Positions 51,125 to 63,314 of a stretch of DNA of 64,000 nt are shown here, piece by piece. The position numbers and the translations under genes were made by a program. Within the stretch, counting starts at the first letter, position 1, and each line of letters begins with the position of its first letter. Source of the DNA: Linyphia triangularis (taxonomy: Eukaryota > Arthropoda > Arachnida > Araneae > Linyphiidae); assembly GCA_963978545.1 (NCBI GenBank), contig OZ021722.1, forward strand, positions 34,303,365-34,367,364, in the 5' to 3' direction. Below the pieces are notes generated by a model. That model saw only the letters and a list, made by a program, of their open reading frames with translations, was not told the origin of the DNA and searched no databases.

Positions 51125-52243
51125 AGCATTTTTACTGGAACTTCAGACGTGGGGATGTTTAGAACACCTTAAGAGGCATTACCACAGCAATTTTGAACAA
51201 AATCGTTAGAGCCGTTTTTTAGCAATTACTGAAAAACATGACTTTTTCAATGGCAGCTACCTTTCGCGCATGCACGATTTTGACGAAAACCTTAATGGTA
51301 GGTACCATGGCTACCACCAACCTGCACACCAAATTTGAACATCGTAGGTCAATTTGTTCGGAAGTTATGCTGACCACATGCAAACACAGACAGACATTTT
51401 TCTTTTAGATTACTTTTTTGAAATCAGGATGTTCCAAAACGTGGAGAAATGCAAAAAAAAAATTACCGGATGCTTATTTATTTTTATTACCCTATGTGTA
51501 CGTGTGGGTAATTGAAAGTAAAAATATGGATGTATAAAATCACACCAAATACATATTAGCACGAGTTAAATAGTATCTAAAACCATAAAAAAAAAATTTA
51601 AAAATTGGTTCTCGTTGATGAAACAAGGCAAAAATGTTCTATTTGCTATGAAAATGAATAATCAAAAGTGTCCATAAAAATATGTAGCAAAGAAGAGGGA
51701 GGGGATGGAAGGGGGATTTTGTAACTGAAAAATTAATTTTGAAGCAATCTAGGCGTGTGACACATGTTTTTAGAGTATTTTTTTTATGCTGAATCGAATG
51801 AAAAAAAAAATCAAGACGATATAACTAAACTAAAAAAAGTTACAGTCCTTTTCATATACGAAAACACCTGTAAAAACCAAGGAAAGGTAAAATACGACAT
51901 AAAGAAATAAAAAATTAGTCCGTTCATGAAACTTTGCAAAAACGTTTTATTTGTCAGGAGAATAAAGAAAGAAAAGAGTTCATAAAAAAACATCGAGCAT
52001 AGAAGGGTATTTTTTGAGGAAGGAGGGGAATGAGGGTTCTTTTTTAAATTGAAAATTATTTTGGCATAACCCGGACTTTAGGTGGTGGCGGTCAATCAAT
52101 GGATATGGATTATCTTGAAGTACATTACTTGAATACTGCATAGATTTTGTTTTACTTTTTTTTTATATATAAATATTCAATTTCATCCTGGCTAAGGCAG
52201 TGTTGCGTCCCCCTTCCCCATGAAAATCTTACATCCGCCACGG
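51125..52243. mobile_element. Truncated copy of the 21186-23721 element
   Basis: It follows the right 1.2 kb of the 21186-23721 element in the same orientation, including module R (51130-51515) and an end CATCCGCCACGG corresponding to ATCCGCCACTG. The left half is missing, so no TIR pair or TSD can be shown. Confidence 0.65.
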
Positions 52244-52251
52244 TTCCTAAC

Positions 52252-53063
52252 CAGGGCCTGATTTAGAAATTTTTTTACTGTAGGCCCAACATTCAGAGAG
52301 GGGCCCCAATAGCAAATATTTATTTCTTTACGTCACAATATTACCAGATCAAGCTACATTCGTTAAGACTAACTTTTTACAATTAAAACTCATAGTTTAC
52401 TTTCACACGATTTTTTTGTAATAATTAGTATAATCTTGATTTGCTCAAAACTTTTGAATTAATCAAGACCCCCATTTACACTGATTTTAAAGCACACTTT
52501 CCTGTATTTTAAACTTACATTTTACCACAGGGTCCACAAATTATATAATAATAAAGATTACTTAATTTTATAACAATAATTGTAAATAATACAAAGTAAC
52601 CTTTCCACTGCTTCCACGATCTCACCAAAAAGGAAGGCCAAAAAAGTCCACGGAAGAGCCTGCAAACCAACCAATCACAAAGACTCTTTCATTTCATAAT
52701 ATAAGAAGTTGTACATGGTTGGTTGGTGAACATCTCTTTACAAGAGGCGAGAGAAGGAGAACAGCGGCGTAAATCCTTTGTCTCCGTGTACATATGAAGA
52801 AGTTGTATATGATTGGCTGAACCGGAAAGATTTGCTTAATTAGGTTTTATTAAGTTAATCTATCTAACTTAACTCTCTGTGACAATAAAAAATATGGAAT
52901 TTGCGGATGTGTAACTAAAAATTTTTTATTATTTTTGTTCAATACTTCCTATAAAAAGACCATTATATTTAAAATTTTCAGAAAACATTCAAAATTTGGG
53001 GCCCCCCAAATTTGGGGGCCCCTAGGCCCGGGCCTAGTGGGCCTAATGGTAAATCAGGCCCTG
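52252..53063. mobile_element. hAT-like element, 812 bp
   Basis: The ends CAGGGCCTGATTTAG and, inverted, CAGGGCCTGATTTAC match in 14 of 15. TTCCTAAC is duplicated exactly at 52244-52251 and 53064-53071. A GC-rich subterminal block (GGGGCCCCCCAAATTTGGGG, near 53000) is itself palindromic. It is non-coding. Confidence 0.88.
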
Positions 53064-54745
53064 TTCCTAACAACCAAACATAGATCGGAATGTAAAAAAT
53101 GAGTTGAAAAGTTGAACCTTTGGAAGAAATTCAATGTTTATGGCAATGGCGGATCCAGAGTTTCATTACGGAGGGTGCGCAGTGGCGGATCCAGGATTTT
53201 CCTGAGGGAGGGGCGCCACAATTTGCCGTGCTTTAGTCAGGACGAAATTGAATATTTAAAAAAGTTTTTTTTAAAAGAAATCCAAGTAGTGTTCAAAAAC
53301 TATATTTCAAGATCATCCATATCCATTGATTGACTCCCCCCCCCCCCCTCACCTCATTCGTCACATCTCCGACTTGATAGCTTAGCGTAGGGTGGTTAAC
53401 ATTGTCCTTTTGTTTTTTCATTAACTATTTTATTTAATAAAAAAATTGTATCCAAAATGTACCGTACATATTGAACATTTTAGCAAGCTACATTTCCGGA
53501 GGTATCGATTATACTGAAGAAATTACAATGAAAGCGGGAACTTACTACTTTTATTTGTGACTGACTAAGTATAAACCTTACATTATACTTACATCAAACT
53601 GGGAAATCAGTAATTGTACATCAAAATTTAACCTATTCATAAAATATTAATGCAGTGAGCTTAATAAGTAAAAATACGTAGTTTTACTGGATAATCCATA
53701 GCTTCTCGAGTATTCTAAAGTATGTAGGGGAAAATAGTTTTCCAAAGAGAATGTTTTACTAATACGTATAAGTAATATTTTTAATAAGGCAATAGAAACA
53801 AATACAATTTAATTATTGATCAGTTATTACAAAACAAATCCCAGTATCGAAGTCTCTATTGCCAATAGTTATACTTACACTTACACTTACACATGAAAAA
53901 GTCTAATGATAAAATTAAATGAAAAAGTCCAGTGATAAAATTTGACATTATATAATATCGTAAAACAAGACCCCCCCCCCCCCCAAAAAAAAAAAAAATA
54001 ATAATCACTAAAAAAAGTAGATCTTCCTGCTTCTCGTGGGCACCCCCAAGGACTGTTTACACAGATAATACTTTTTACAAAACTGTTTGCAAGTCTATTT
54101 CTTGTAAAAAATTGGCATACCTTTCCACTGTGGTGTTGCAAAGGAGAATTTTTAATCTGAATTCAAACATGGCGCTTATTTACAAGCCGAAACACAAGCA
54201 CGAGCTAGACCTGGACGAGATCTTATTCAGTTTATAAACAACCTTCTTCCTTTCTATCAAAACTTTAAAGTTTAGCCAGTTACCATGCCCAGCTGAATGA
54301 AGGTAGCAATTTCCGAGGAGGGAGGGTAACCCAAATGGTCAACCTCTCATCCTTTTCCCCCCCTAGTTGGCGTTGAACATTACGCATGTGAGAGTCAAAA
54401 TCTCTTCCTCCCAGCCGACAGAAAAAGGTATCTTTGGTCCTGAAGGACGGGAAGAATATTTATTGATAATTCGATCCCAGGATACTTTTAACAGAATGGG
54501 ATATGTTTTGAAGTGTCGTGAAGGTGTCTTCAAGATCAAGGGGGTGGAGGTTTGAATGCTTGTACAGTCTTTCAACGTCCGTTGAAAAAGAACTTTGATC
54601 CAAAAATAAGCTTTTTTTTTGGTTTTTCTGTTTTTTTCGGAAATTCGATGACTGTCGAAATATGTTTGTTACGTGAACTTATTTAAAAAAATATATAGAG
54701 ACTCAAGCTGAGGGAGGGGCGCGCGCCCTCCGCGCCCCCTGGCTG

Positions 54746-55178
54746 CAGGCCCGTAGCCAGCCAAAGTGTGTAGGACGGGCAAAAATTTTCCCAGGAGGGG
54801 CAGAAATATAAATTATTTAATTGGTTTTCAATTAATTTTTACAATTAAATTACACGTAAAAGAGTATTTATTAGAGCACTTTATGAAGTACATATACAAA
54901 AAAATATTTAAAAAAAGAAACATTGTTAATGTATTTTTGATGTAACGTTATTTTTTTTTAATTCTTTTAAAGACCAGAAATTTTTTTAATAAAAACAAAA
55001 CTTTCAATTTAAAATTTTTTAAAGTATATTTAATACAATTCTATTCCTTTAAAATATTCTATGCTTGTCCATCTCTTAATTTTTCGCACATTTCAACTTA
55101 AGAATATCTACTTTAAAAATAATTACAAATATAAAAATTAGTACAAGTTACTTTTACATAAAATGTTTTTTTTTAACA

Positions 55179-55254
<76 letters not shown>

Positions 55255-55824
55255 TTACTAATAGAATTGCATTTTCCTTTATTTTCTCCTATCATTTTCA
55301 ATACTCTGAAAAATTTATCAGAAACTGTTATAATATAAAAACCCTTTTTTCTATTTCTTTGCATATATTATTAATTATAATAGAAAATAATAGAAATTCA
55401 TTTTCCTATTCTTGATCTTATATTAAACATTTTGAAACTTTTTAAAATACATAGCATAAAAAAAAATCTAAAATAAAATGATAAATGTTAGTATAATTGC
55501 AATTTCCTATCTTTACACATATTAAACAATTTCAAAACTCTATCTCTACTTCAAATGCCAAAAACACTAGATTTGCCATCCTTTCGTGGCCCATTGACAT
55601 TCTTTGGGGGCGATTTATGGCCGTCAAAGTGGAAAAGGTAGATTCGCAAGTTGCTGTGCTACAACCGAAGGTATCTACAGCAGCAAAAAGTTCGTTTCTA
55701 TTCAATCATAGATATAAAGTTTTACAAGTAAAAACAAATGATTGGGATAAAATTTTCTAGGACGGGCGAAGATTTTTCCAGGTCGGGCAATGCCCGACCT
55801 CGCCCCCCTTTGGCTACAGGCCTG
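54746..55824. mobile_element. Innermost hAT-like element of the nest, 1079 bp
   Basis: The ends CAGGCCCGTAGCCAG and, inverted, CAGGCCTGTAGCCAA match in 13 of 15. CCTGGCTG is duplicated exactly at 54738-54745 and 55825-55832. Removing it joins CCTGGCTG to GATCCGCCATTG and so restores the end of the middle element. It holds a (TA)n/(CA)n tract (55184-55254). Confidence 0.88.
55184..55254. repeat. Compound microsatellite (TA)n(CA)n
   Basis: About 27 TA repeats are followed by about 8 CA repeats. The frames reported over it on both strands are artefacts of the repeat. Confidence 0.95.
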
Positions 55825-55914
55825 CCTGGCTGGATCCGCCATTGAGGGTGCGGTGGCTGGTTAATAACTTAGGTAAATTTCTTTTGCTCTTAAGTTATTT
55901 TACTATTCTATGGG

Positions 55915-56090
55915 TTGGTTGTATTCAGATTATCTGGCGCCGTCAGCAACACGAGGGCTATAATGCCCCGAAACATTCATCATTTGAGAAGACAACATAC
56001 ATTTACAAACACCCATACCTACACGGGACTCGAACCCGTAACCTCGCGGTTCAGAAGCTAGCACGCTAACCACTATACCGTTTGGTCGGC
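55915..56090 (-). mobile_element. tRNA-derived SINE, copy D
   Basis: It has the same minus-strand layout as copy B, with the B-box present. The flanks TACTATTCTATGGG (55901-55914) and TACTATACTATGGG (56091-56104) match in 13 of 14. It sits in the right part of the outer hAT-like element, so the SINE inserted later. Confidence 0.9.
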
Positions 56091-56533
56091 TACTATACTA
56101 TGGGATAACTTAACTTTGATTGTAAAGAATAGGTTACAAAGAGGTCAAAAGTCTCAACAACATAAAGGAGACACATTGGGTGGCTACGTGTGAATTTACG
56201 ACAATAAATTAGAGTTGTCTACAACCATTTGGTTCAGAATAAATTATTGTTAAATATGATAGACAGAACAATCTAACAACGAAATACGTATACACATTGA
56301 ACATTTTCAAACTATAATTTGCATTGTTGTCTTGTTTCGTCCTCGGTTTTTTCATCTCTATTTTTGGGGATGAGAACATTTATATTAAAAATGTTCAGTT
56401 AAAAATTCGTCAAATCTTGATTGATTTCATCCAAAGTCTGAGAACAGAGCACGTTAAAACGTGAGCGGTCCATGAATAACGGTGTGGGCGATCGCCCCCT
56501 CCGCCCCTCGCTGGATCCGCCAATGGTTAATGG

Positions 56534-59500
56534 TATATTCAAGAAGTCTACTTTTTTTAAAAACGAAATAAGATAAATGGAATGAGCTTTAACTGTCCTA
56601 TCGTCTAGTATGTTAGCTTCCTCAAGCATAAAAAAACTTGATCAGCAAAAATTTAATCATTCAAACATTCATTTTGAAATGTTTGGAGTTTTAAAATCAA
56701 AATTTTGATTCATAATTTTGTGATACGTTTGTTTCATTATAACAAACTGCAAAATAATGTTTCTTAAACTTTAACTTTGAAAATCCAACTTTTACAGTGG
56801 TTAGATGCTATATTTCAAAAAATATTTCATAGGTAAAAACACAAATTTCGAAACTGTTTGATTTAATAATAAAGATATAAACACATTTTTAAGCAATGAG
56901 AAATCTATTAACATGATTTTTTAATACACTTTCATTCATCATTCTTCATGTTTGAATCCTCATTCAAGTTTCTAGATAAAATAGCATTTTTCCAAGAATC
57001 TTCATAAAGTAACCATGAAGAAATAAAAATATCATAAAATGTACCATCTGGAAATTAATTTCTTAACCAATTTATATTATTGAGGATCAAATCCTAGGAA
57101 AAATTATAAGGGGGGGGACTACGGAAAAATGATTCATAATACTGAAATATTTGATGCGCTTTTACATTAAAAAATGAACTTTTGTGAAATATATTTCATT
57201 TTTCTGTGTTTCAAAAGCATTTTTTTTTTTTTTCCCTTTTTTTTTTTTTTTTTGGATATCTTCAGCCTGTAATCACTTTTAGTTAATAATTAAAAACGTT
57301 CTTAATATTATATGCTCTACAGTCTACAGTTATTTAAATTTCAATATACTTATTATTAGAGGAAAAAAAGGGAAATCTATCTTTGCAGTTTTAAAAAGAT
57401 TGAGTTCTTAATTACCCCAATATTTATTTAATAATAGTGTAATCTGTGAGAAGAGAGAAAAAAGCAGAAGGAACTGAATGGGTTTAAGTGAAAATGGTTT
57501 AATCGAATACCAAAAGAAAAATTTATAATTTTGTCAACATACCGCATTGACGAGACGCCTTCGATGGAGTAACTTTCAAAGCACTTAACAAAAGTAAAGT
57601 GCTACACCGTTTCCAAATTCTCTTAATTTATATTGGTGAGCAACACGCACGTTCCCCTTAATAAATCCTAGATCTGTGCCTAGCTATAGTATACACGTAA
57701 TCTTACACATTCATCAGTCTTGACTTGCATCGTATCAAACATACGCAAATGCAGTGGCGATCCGATACAACTTTTCAATATAATCATTGATCAAATTTTA
57801 ATAATAAATATATTTTATTATTTAAATATTTATATTTAATGATCAATGTCAATAATTAAATAGTTTTATTTATTATTTAATTTTAATGATTAAATTCTTT
57901 TAATAATTAGTTTAATCAAGAAAAAATTTCCGTCTCATCTAGTTATACTTCCTTTGAGTAAACTTGGTTTTCCACAAAGTATCAAAGTATTCATAGTTTG
58001 TAATAAAAAACGAAATCTAAATTGCAAAATAGAGTTAATCCTAATGTGAGACCAGGGGCGGATTTAGAGGTCAATCAAGGGGGGTGCGATTATGACTGTG
58101 AGTGGTTACAGTCCCGGTTATAATTTTTCAACTTGAAAGAGAGAGAGGGGGGGGGGGGGAGTATCATCAATTAGTATGATACTACCAGGGTTCAATGAAA
58201 AATAAAAATTAGAGGGTTTGACCATACTCTTTTGCGTCCCATATAACAAATTACCCCGAAAATGTAATAAAAAATTAATTTATAAATATTTAGTATTTTT
58301 TATTAAATAAAGAATATTTAAGAGCTCAAAAAAATATCTCATGCAGATCAGGTGAAGTGTAAAAAGTTCAACAACCCTGAAAATTCAACTTTTTTTATGC
58401 AAGTTAACTAACCAATATATTCAACATCATAAATCATTTAATGCAGAAAAAAGGCGGCAGATCTTTTAACAACTTTAGACAATACTGCAGGTACGCTAAA
58501 CTCTATATTCATAAAGTTTTAATAATTTCCAAAGTTAAACAATGCTTTTCAACTCTGTTTGACATCACATTAGTAAATTAAAATATAAGTTACATAAACT
58601 TGAGACTATACACTATAATATTGATCCTGGCATTCAAATTTGATACGGCATTATTTACTGTTTCTATATTTTCCTTCATTTAAATGAAATTCTAGGGTTT
58701 GTCGATATTTTTACGTGGGAAGAGAGAAAAAAAAAATGGGAAAAAACACCGAAAAGTGGAAATTGGTGATGATATTCAATAGGCATTACACTGTCCTTCC
58801 TTGTGCGAAAAACGGAAAAATATCAGTCATTGATGGGCGAGGCTCAAGGTTGAAAAGCGAGGGTTAAAGACACTCGTTTTTCAGCTTTTTCCGCTTTTAT
58901 CAGATTTCTATGGGAATTTCGGTGGGGACGATTGCTCAACCTTAATCGTAGGTCCCATGGCTACCACTAACCCGCACATCAAATTTGAATATCGTACGTC
59001 AATTCGTTTAGGAGTTATGCTGACCACGTGCAGATATACATTTTATCTAGACCATTTTTTTGAAATCAGGATGTTTTAAAACCAGGGGAAAAGTAAAAAA
59101 AAAATCGATTTTTTTTTTTTACTGAATGCTATACACTTTCATTGCCCTATGTAAACATATGGGTAAAAACGTGTTTAGCTATGATTCTCAATATTTTGAA
59201 AAAAGGTACAAAACAACATGGAACTCACTTTAAACTGTTAAGGATAAATTACATTTTTATAATTTAAGAAAATAATTTCGTTTGTCATTGTCAAAGGGAT
59301 CATTTGGACAAAAATGAAATATTTAAACATTTTTCGGAAAAAACAAAGATCTAAACAAATATTGTTAATGAAATATAATATTTTGTGAAATAAGTAAAAT
59401 TTAAAAAAAAAAAAAAAAAATTTACCAATTTTTAGTCACCTTAACTTTAACTCTACATATTGATGCACTACTAAGACTGCTCTAACTAAATTAACATATA

Positions 59501-59574
59501 TTCGAACTTTATAGTAAAAAAAGAGTGAGTGCGTTGACCTCAATGTGCGTGGGTGTACAGTTTTATAATAAAAA
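56534..59574. other. AT-rich stretch without recognised genes
   Basis: An orphan hAT-like end, CAGGGGCGGATTTAGAGG, lies at 58053-58070 with no partner found. A G-run near 58148 and T-runs near 57221-57255 are present. Module R occupies 58840-59165. Confidence 0.4.
58840..59165 (+). repeat. Dispersed module R, copy 4
   Basis: It contains TGGGAATTTCGGTGGGGACG, GTCCCATGGCTACCACTAAC, GGAGTTATGCTGACCACGTG and the tail TTGCCCTATGTAAACATATG, followed by GGTAA. It lacks the GAACACC phrase seen in the other copies. Confidence 0.6.
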
Positions 59575-60443
59575 TTTAAAAAAAAATTATCTTCGAATAT
59601 AAGACCCCCCAAAAAAACACTTTGGAAAAGTAGAAAAACCACCAACCTCAAAAACACAAAAAACTTTCATGCAATAAAAAAATCAGAAACATGATGAAAA
59701 TTTTTAGCCACAAACGCAGTGATATAAAAAATGGCCAACCTCTGATTACAACTCTCGGTTGTGACTCGCTTAAGAATGTATGCTTACTTAGTTTATTTTT
59801 AAAATTTAAGTTCCGCTCCCATAAAAATTTACTCTGCTTGAGGTTGGCGCCCGTTATAGGAATATTAACAATGCTTGCGTTTAAACTAATTTATGACTGT
59901 TTGCACGAATATTGGAGAAGATATGATTTCATTTGGATGGATAGGAAATAGTAAGTAGTGTAAATCTTCATGTTCATGTAGATGTAATTTTCCAAATAGT
60001 ATAGAGAAACTGTACTCAAACGCTCGCATTTGAATCTTTATTAAGAATTTTTTAAGTAAGAAACTAAAGTGTTTTTGATATGCTTTTGTTTGGTTGATAC
60101 ATGCATTTTGGAAAGTGTTTCTTGTTTGGGGAGAGGAGACGGGAGGGGGGTTTAAGGTTAGTGATTAAGACGGGTGCCAACCTCAAACAGCGTAAATTTT
60201 TATGGGAGCGGAACTTAAATTTTAAAAATAAACTAAGTAAGCATACATTCTTAAGCGAGTCACAACCGAGAGTTGTAATCAGAGGTTGGCCATTTTTTAT
60301 ATCACTGCGTTTGTGGCTGAAAATTTTCATCATGTTTCTGATTTTTTTATTGCATGAAAGTTTTTTGTGTTTTTGAGGTTAGTGGTTTTTCTACTTTTCC
60401 AAAGTGTTTTTTTGGGGGGATATCAGAACTTTTTTTAAACACT
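59575..60443. repeat. Long fold-back: two arms of about 275 bp around about 310 bp
   Basis: The left arm, 59575 to about 59856, is the near-exact reverse complement of the right arm, about 60168-60443. The match is so good that 49 of the first 50 residues of a frame on the plus strand in one arm recur on the minus strand in the other. Similarity decays at the outer, A/T-rich edges. No TSD is assigned. A fold-back element or an inverted duplication are both possible. Confidence 0.88.
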
Positions 60444-60492
60444 GGCGACTTCTATTTTTTGAATTTGTCCGTTTCATCGTTTTTCTCTTTAT

Positions 60493-60905
60493 CACCTATG
60501 GTACACCTGGTACCAAGAATATTCATAATTCTTCAAACTGAGTTCGACGATACCTTATATGCAATAATTATCTTTAAAATTGATAAACCGGAAGTGGTAC
60601 CAATAGCATACCTGGTACTTTAATCATTCATAATTCATCAAAACAAAAGCCCAACTTGCCATATTTATCTTGGAAATTGATAAACCGAAAGTGGTACTTC
60701 CTATACTATAACTAGTACCTTAAACATTCATAATTTTCTAAACAAGCCCAACGACACCCAACATGCCATATTTATTTTCAAAATTGATTAACCAGAAGTA
60801 GTACCACCTATGGTACACCTGGTACCATGAATATTCATAATTCTTCGAGATGAGTTAAATGATATCTTACATGCCAAAATCTTCTTGAAAATTGACAAAT
60901 TGATT
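60493..60905 (+). repeat. Four tandem units of about 104 bp
   Basis: Units begin near 60495, 60600, 60701 and 60807. Each has a CTATGGTACACCTGGTACC-like start, ATTCATAATTCTTC and a run close to AAAATTGATAAACCGGAAGT. Units 1 and 4 are the most alike. Confidence 0.8.
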
Positions 60906-61150
60906 GAATGCGGGCAGCAGTAACCATCAAAATCGACCACGAACGAATACTAGAAACTTGTGTATGGTAACTCAACCCCCCAAACTTAATGAAATACGTT
61001 GCCATCGACAAAGAGCCTGTCTGCCAAGTTTCAGCTCGATTGGTTAGTTTGTTCGCACAACGACCTATTTTAGTGCATAATAACGACTAATCAGCCCGGG
61101 ACCCACAGCTTAACGTGGATTCCGAATCACAACGAACATCCCTAACCCAG
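60906..61150. other. GC-richer block of possible repeat origin
   Basis: It follows the 104-bp array directly and includes CTGCCAAGTTTCAGCTCGAT and GGGACCCACAGCTTAACGTG. No long frame and no boundary is visible. It may be the remainder of the element that carries the array. Confidence 0.35.
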
Positions 61151-62046
61151 GAATTAAATCCGGCATCTTTAACATACAAGGCCATTCTAATAAATTGTTA
61201 CAAATAAATATTACAAGTTTTTTACAGTCTAATTATTGCAATATAAATTATTTTTATTATACCAAGCATTATTTTGGTTCACATAATAACCCATTGATAT
61301 TTGACAAAATTTAAAATATTTTTTTAACAACAATTTTAAAATTCACTATGAAATTATAATTTTGATGATATATGATTCTACGATTTCATTTTACAACGGA
61401 AAGTAAACAAATTCTTTAAAAACGAATGACATTTTTGCAAATTCCATTAGCCAATCGCAATGCGTGTTTTATGTAGTCCCGCTGTAATGGATTGACTGTG
61501 ACGTCAGCTCGCATAACCTCCACATTTATACTCAGCCCATAGTACCTTGCAACAAATATGATTATTTTCATTTTTCAACGGAGATTTCCCGAAATTAAAA
61601 TATTTTTGAAAGTTAACTCACTCTAAATTATCATACAATTCAAATAACACATACAATATGAAGAACAAATATTTCTCTTTAATTCTGTCTCTTCAAAAAT
61701 TAATTATTTCAATTTTAAAGATGTTATAAGGTATATAATTATAGTCCGATTCGTTCTGCCAATACTTAAACATTACGTACATTCTCACTTAAGCCTAACA
61801 TGTCTGAAAAACTAACTTCGAAATGATGGCAAACCTGTTTGGCAACTTTTGGCATTCATATCTGAACCTCAATTACATGCTGATCGCCTTTATCTGTCGC
61901 CAAATTATGAAATGAAAAAAAGTGGTTTTAAATTAATTTAAAATAGTAAGAATTATTTAATGAAGTTCAAACCAGCGTAGGATTTTAAGTTGAAACATTC
62001 CGCATTGTATAATTCAATCCGTTTGAAGATCTATAGCTTAGTTAGG

Positions 62047-62227
62047 TTGGTTGGTTGTTTTCAGATTATCTGGCGCCGTCAGCAACACGAGGGCTATAAT
62101 GCGCCGAAACATTCGTCATTAGACAAGCCAACATACATTTACAAACACCCATGCCTAATACGGGACTCGAACCCGCAACCTCGCGGTCTAGAAGCTAGCA
62201 CGCTAACCACTATACCGTTTGGTCGGC
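62047..62227 (-). mobile_element. tRNA-derived SINE, copy E
   Basis: It is a full-length minus-strand copy of 181 bases with both A- and B-box sequences. ATAGCTTAGTTAGG is duplicated exactly at 62033-62046 and 62228-62241. The 126-codon plus-strand frame that starts upstream at 61990 and reads through it is antisense SINE, not a gene. Confidence 0.93.
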
Positions 62228-62241
62228 ATAGCTTAGTTAGG

Positions 62242-63280
62242 ACTGGACGTTTGTCTAAATTTTTACATCAAAATCGGGCTAGAACTCGTTTTTTTATTTC
62301 GTTTTGGAAATTTCAATATTTTTTTTCTTCGTTGTCTTTTATCCTAGATACTCCATTTTTTTTTCTTTAAAAGATATCACCGAGACGAATCAATGGTATT
62401 TCTTGTATAATTATGTGAAGTTCCGTAAGCACGCTAGAAAAATGTCAATTTCTGCTTTTTCGCTCTAAGTTGTGCAGAGAATAGATATTTACTGTCGTTT
62501 CTGCCTTTTTAAGGTTGGCGGCGAAACGACCGTTTCGTCTGATAGTTTTTACTATGGCTATCTCAATTTTTTTTTTTTTTTTATTTATTATGTAAACTTT
62601 CTTTTCTTTTTATTGGTTAAATACGCATCAACAATATTAGTATTAAATTCTATAAAGATTTTCTGTATCAATCCAGTATAAATTTCTTTTAAAACTTTAC
62701 TATAATTCTGATTTAGTTAGGGGGTTACTAATACCAAACGGTACGTATGCTTGTTTCTGACATCCTCGAAAGTTTTTAAGGTGCAGGCGGACCATAATTA
62801 AACTGGTGTTGTTTAGATCAGTCCGGAGACAGTAGAAATTAATAAATCTTTTTGAAATTGTGTATTAATACTGCTGTTAAAATCTGGTAATGATGTTTAA
62901 ACATTATCATAAAAATTTTGAAATGAAAACTTTAAGAAATAACTGTTTGGATTTTTGCTAATTACGCTTCAAGAACAACAATATATTTAAAACTTCATTG
63001 GATTGATTTCATTTTGATTTATTATTTCATTTATAAGGAATAACTTGTAAAACTAACAGCCATATAAGCCCTTTTCATCTTAAAGTTTTATGTTTTCCTT
63101 TATTTAAAAAATTCTCTAAATAGATAGATTTTAATTATATCCAACCTTTACTTTAATATAAATTTTGAGATTTTTTTAACATAACTTTCTATTTTCTTTT
63201 ATAAATATGATTTAAAGAGAACTTAAATTAGGAAAATGTACTCAAAGACCATCTTAAACCGTCAACACACAAATCCTCAT

Positions 63281-63314
<34 letters not shown>

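Larger units (their letters stand above)
53180..55844. mobile_element. Middle hAT-like element of the nest
   Basis: The ends CAGTGGCGGATCCAG and, inverted, CAATGGCGGATCCAG match in 14 of 15. AGGGTGCG is duplicated exactly at 53172-53179 and 55845-55852. It belongs to the 21186-23721 family in opposite orientation: CTGTACAAGTATTCAAACC there appears here in reverse near 54552-54572. It lacks module R. Confidence 0.88.
53144..56525. mobile_element. Outer hAT-like element of a three-level nest
   Basis: The ends CAATGGCGGATCCAG and, inverted, CATTGGCGGATCCAG match in 14 of 15. The flanks GTTTATGG (53136-53143) and GTTAATGG (56526-56533) match in 7 of 8. Only 28 bases of its left end remain before the next element's duplicated target begins. 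After removing the inner hAT-like element and SINE copy D, about 520 bases are its own. Confidence 0.82.

Noticed and set aside
55173..55415. Overlapping frames of alternating Tyr/Ile
   Set aside because: They are translations of the (TA)n(CA)n microsatellite on both strands.
58053..58070. hAT-like end CAGGGGCGGATTTAGAGG as a complete element
   Set aside because: No inverted partner or TSD could be found downstream to about 61200. It is kept only as an orphan end.
59436..59657. 73-codon minus-strand frame
   Set aside because: It has low-complexity Phe/Leu/Val composition, overlaps the fold-back arm and has no splice or family support.
61499..61506. TGACGTCA as a functional CRE
   Set aside because: An eight-base match, with a nearby CCAAT, is not enough without an adjacent gene.
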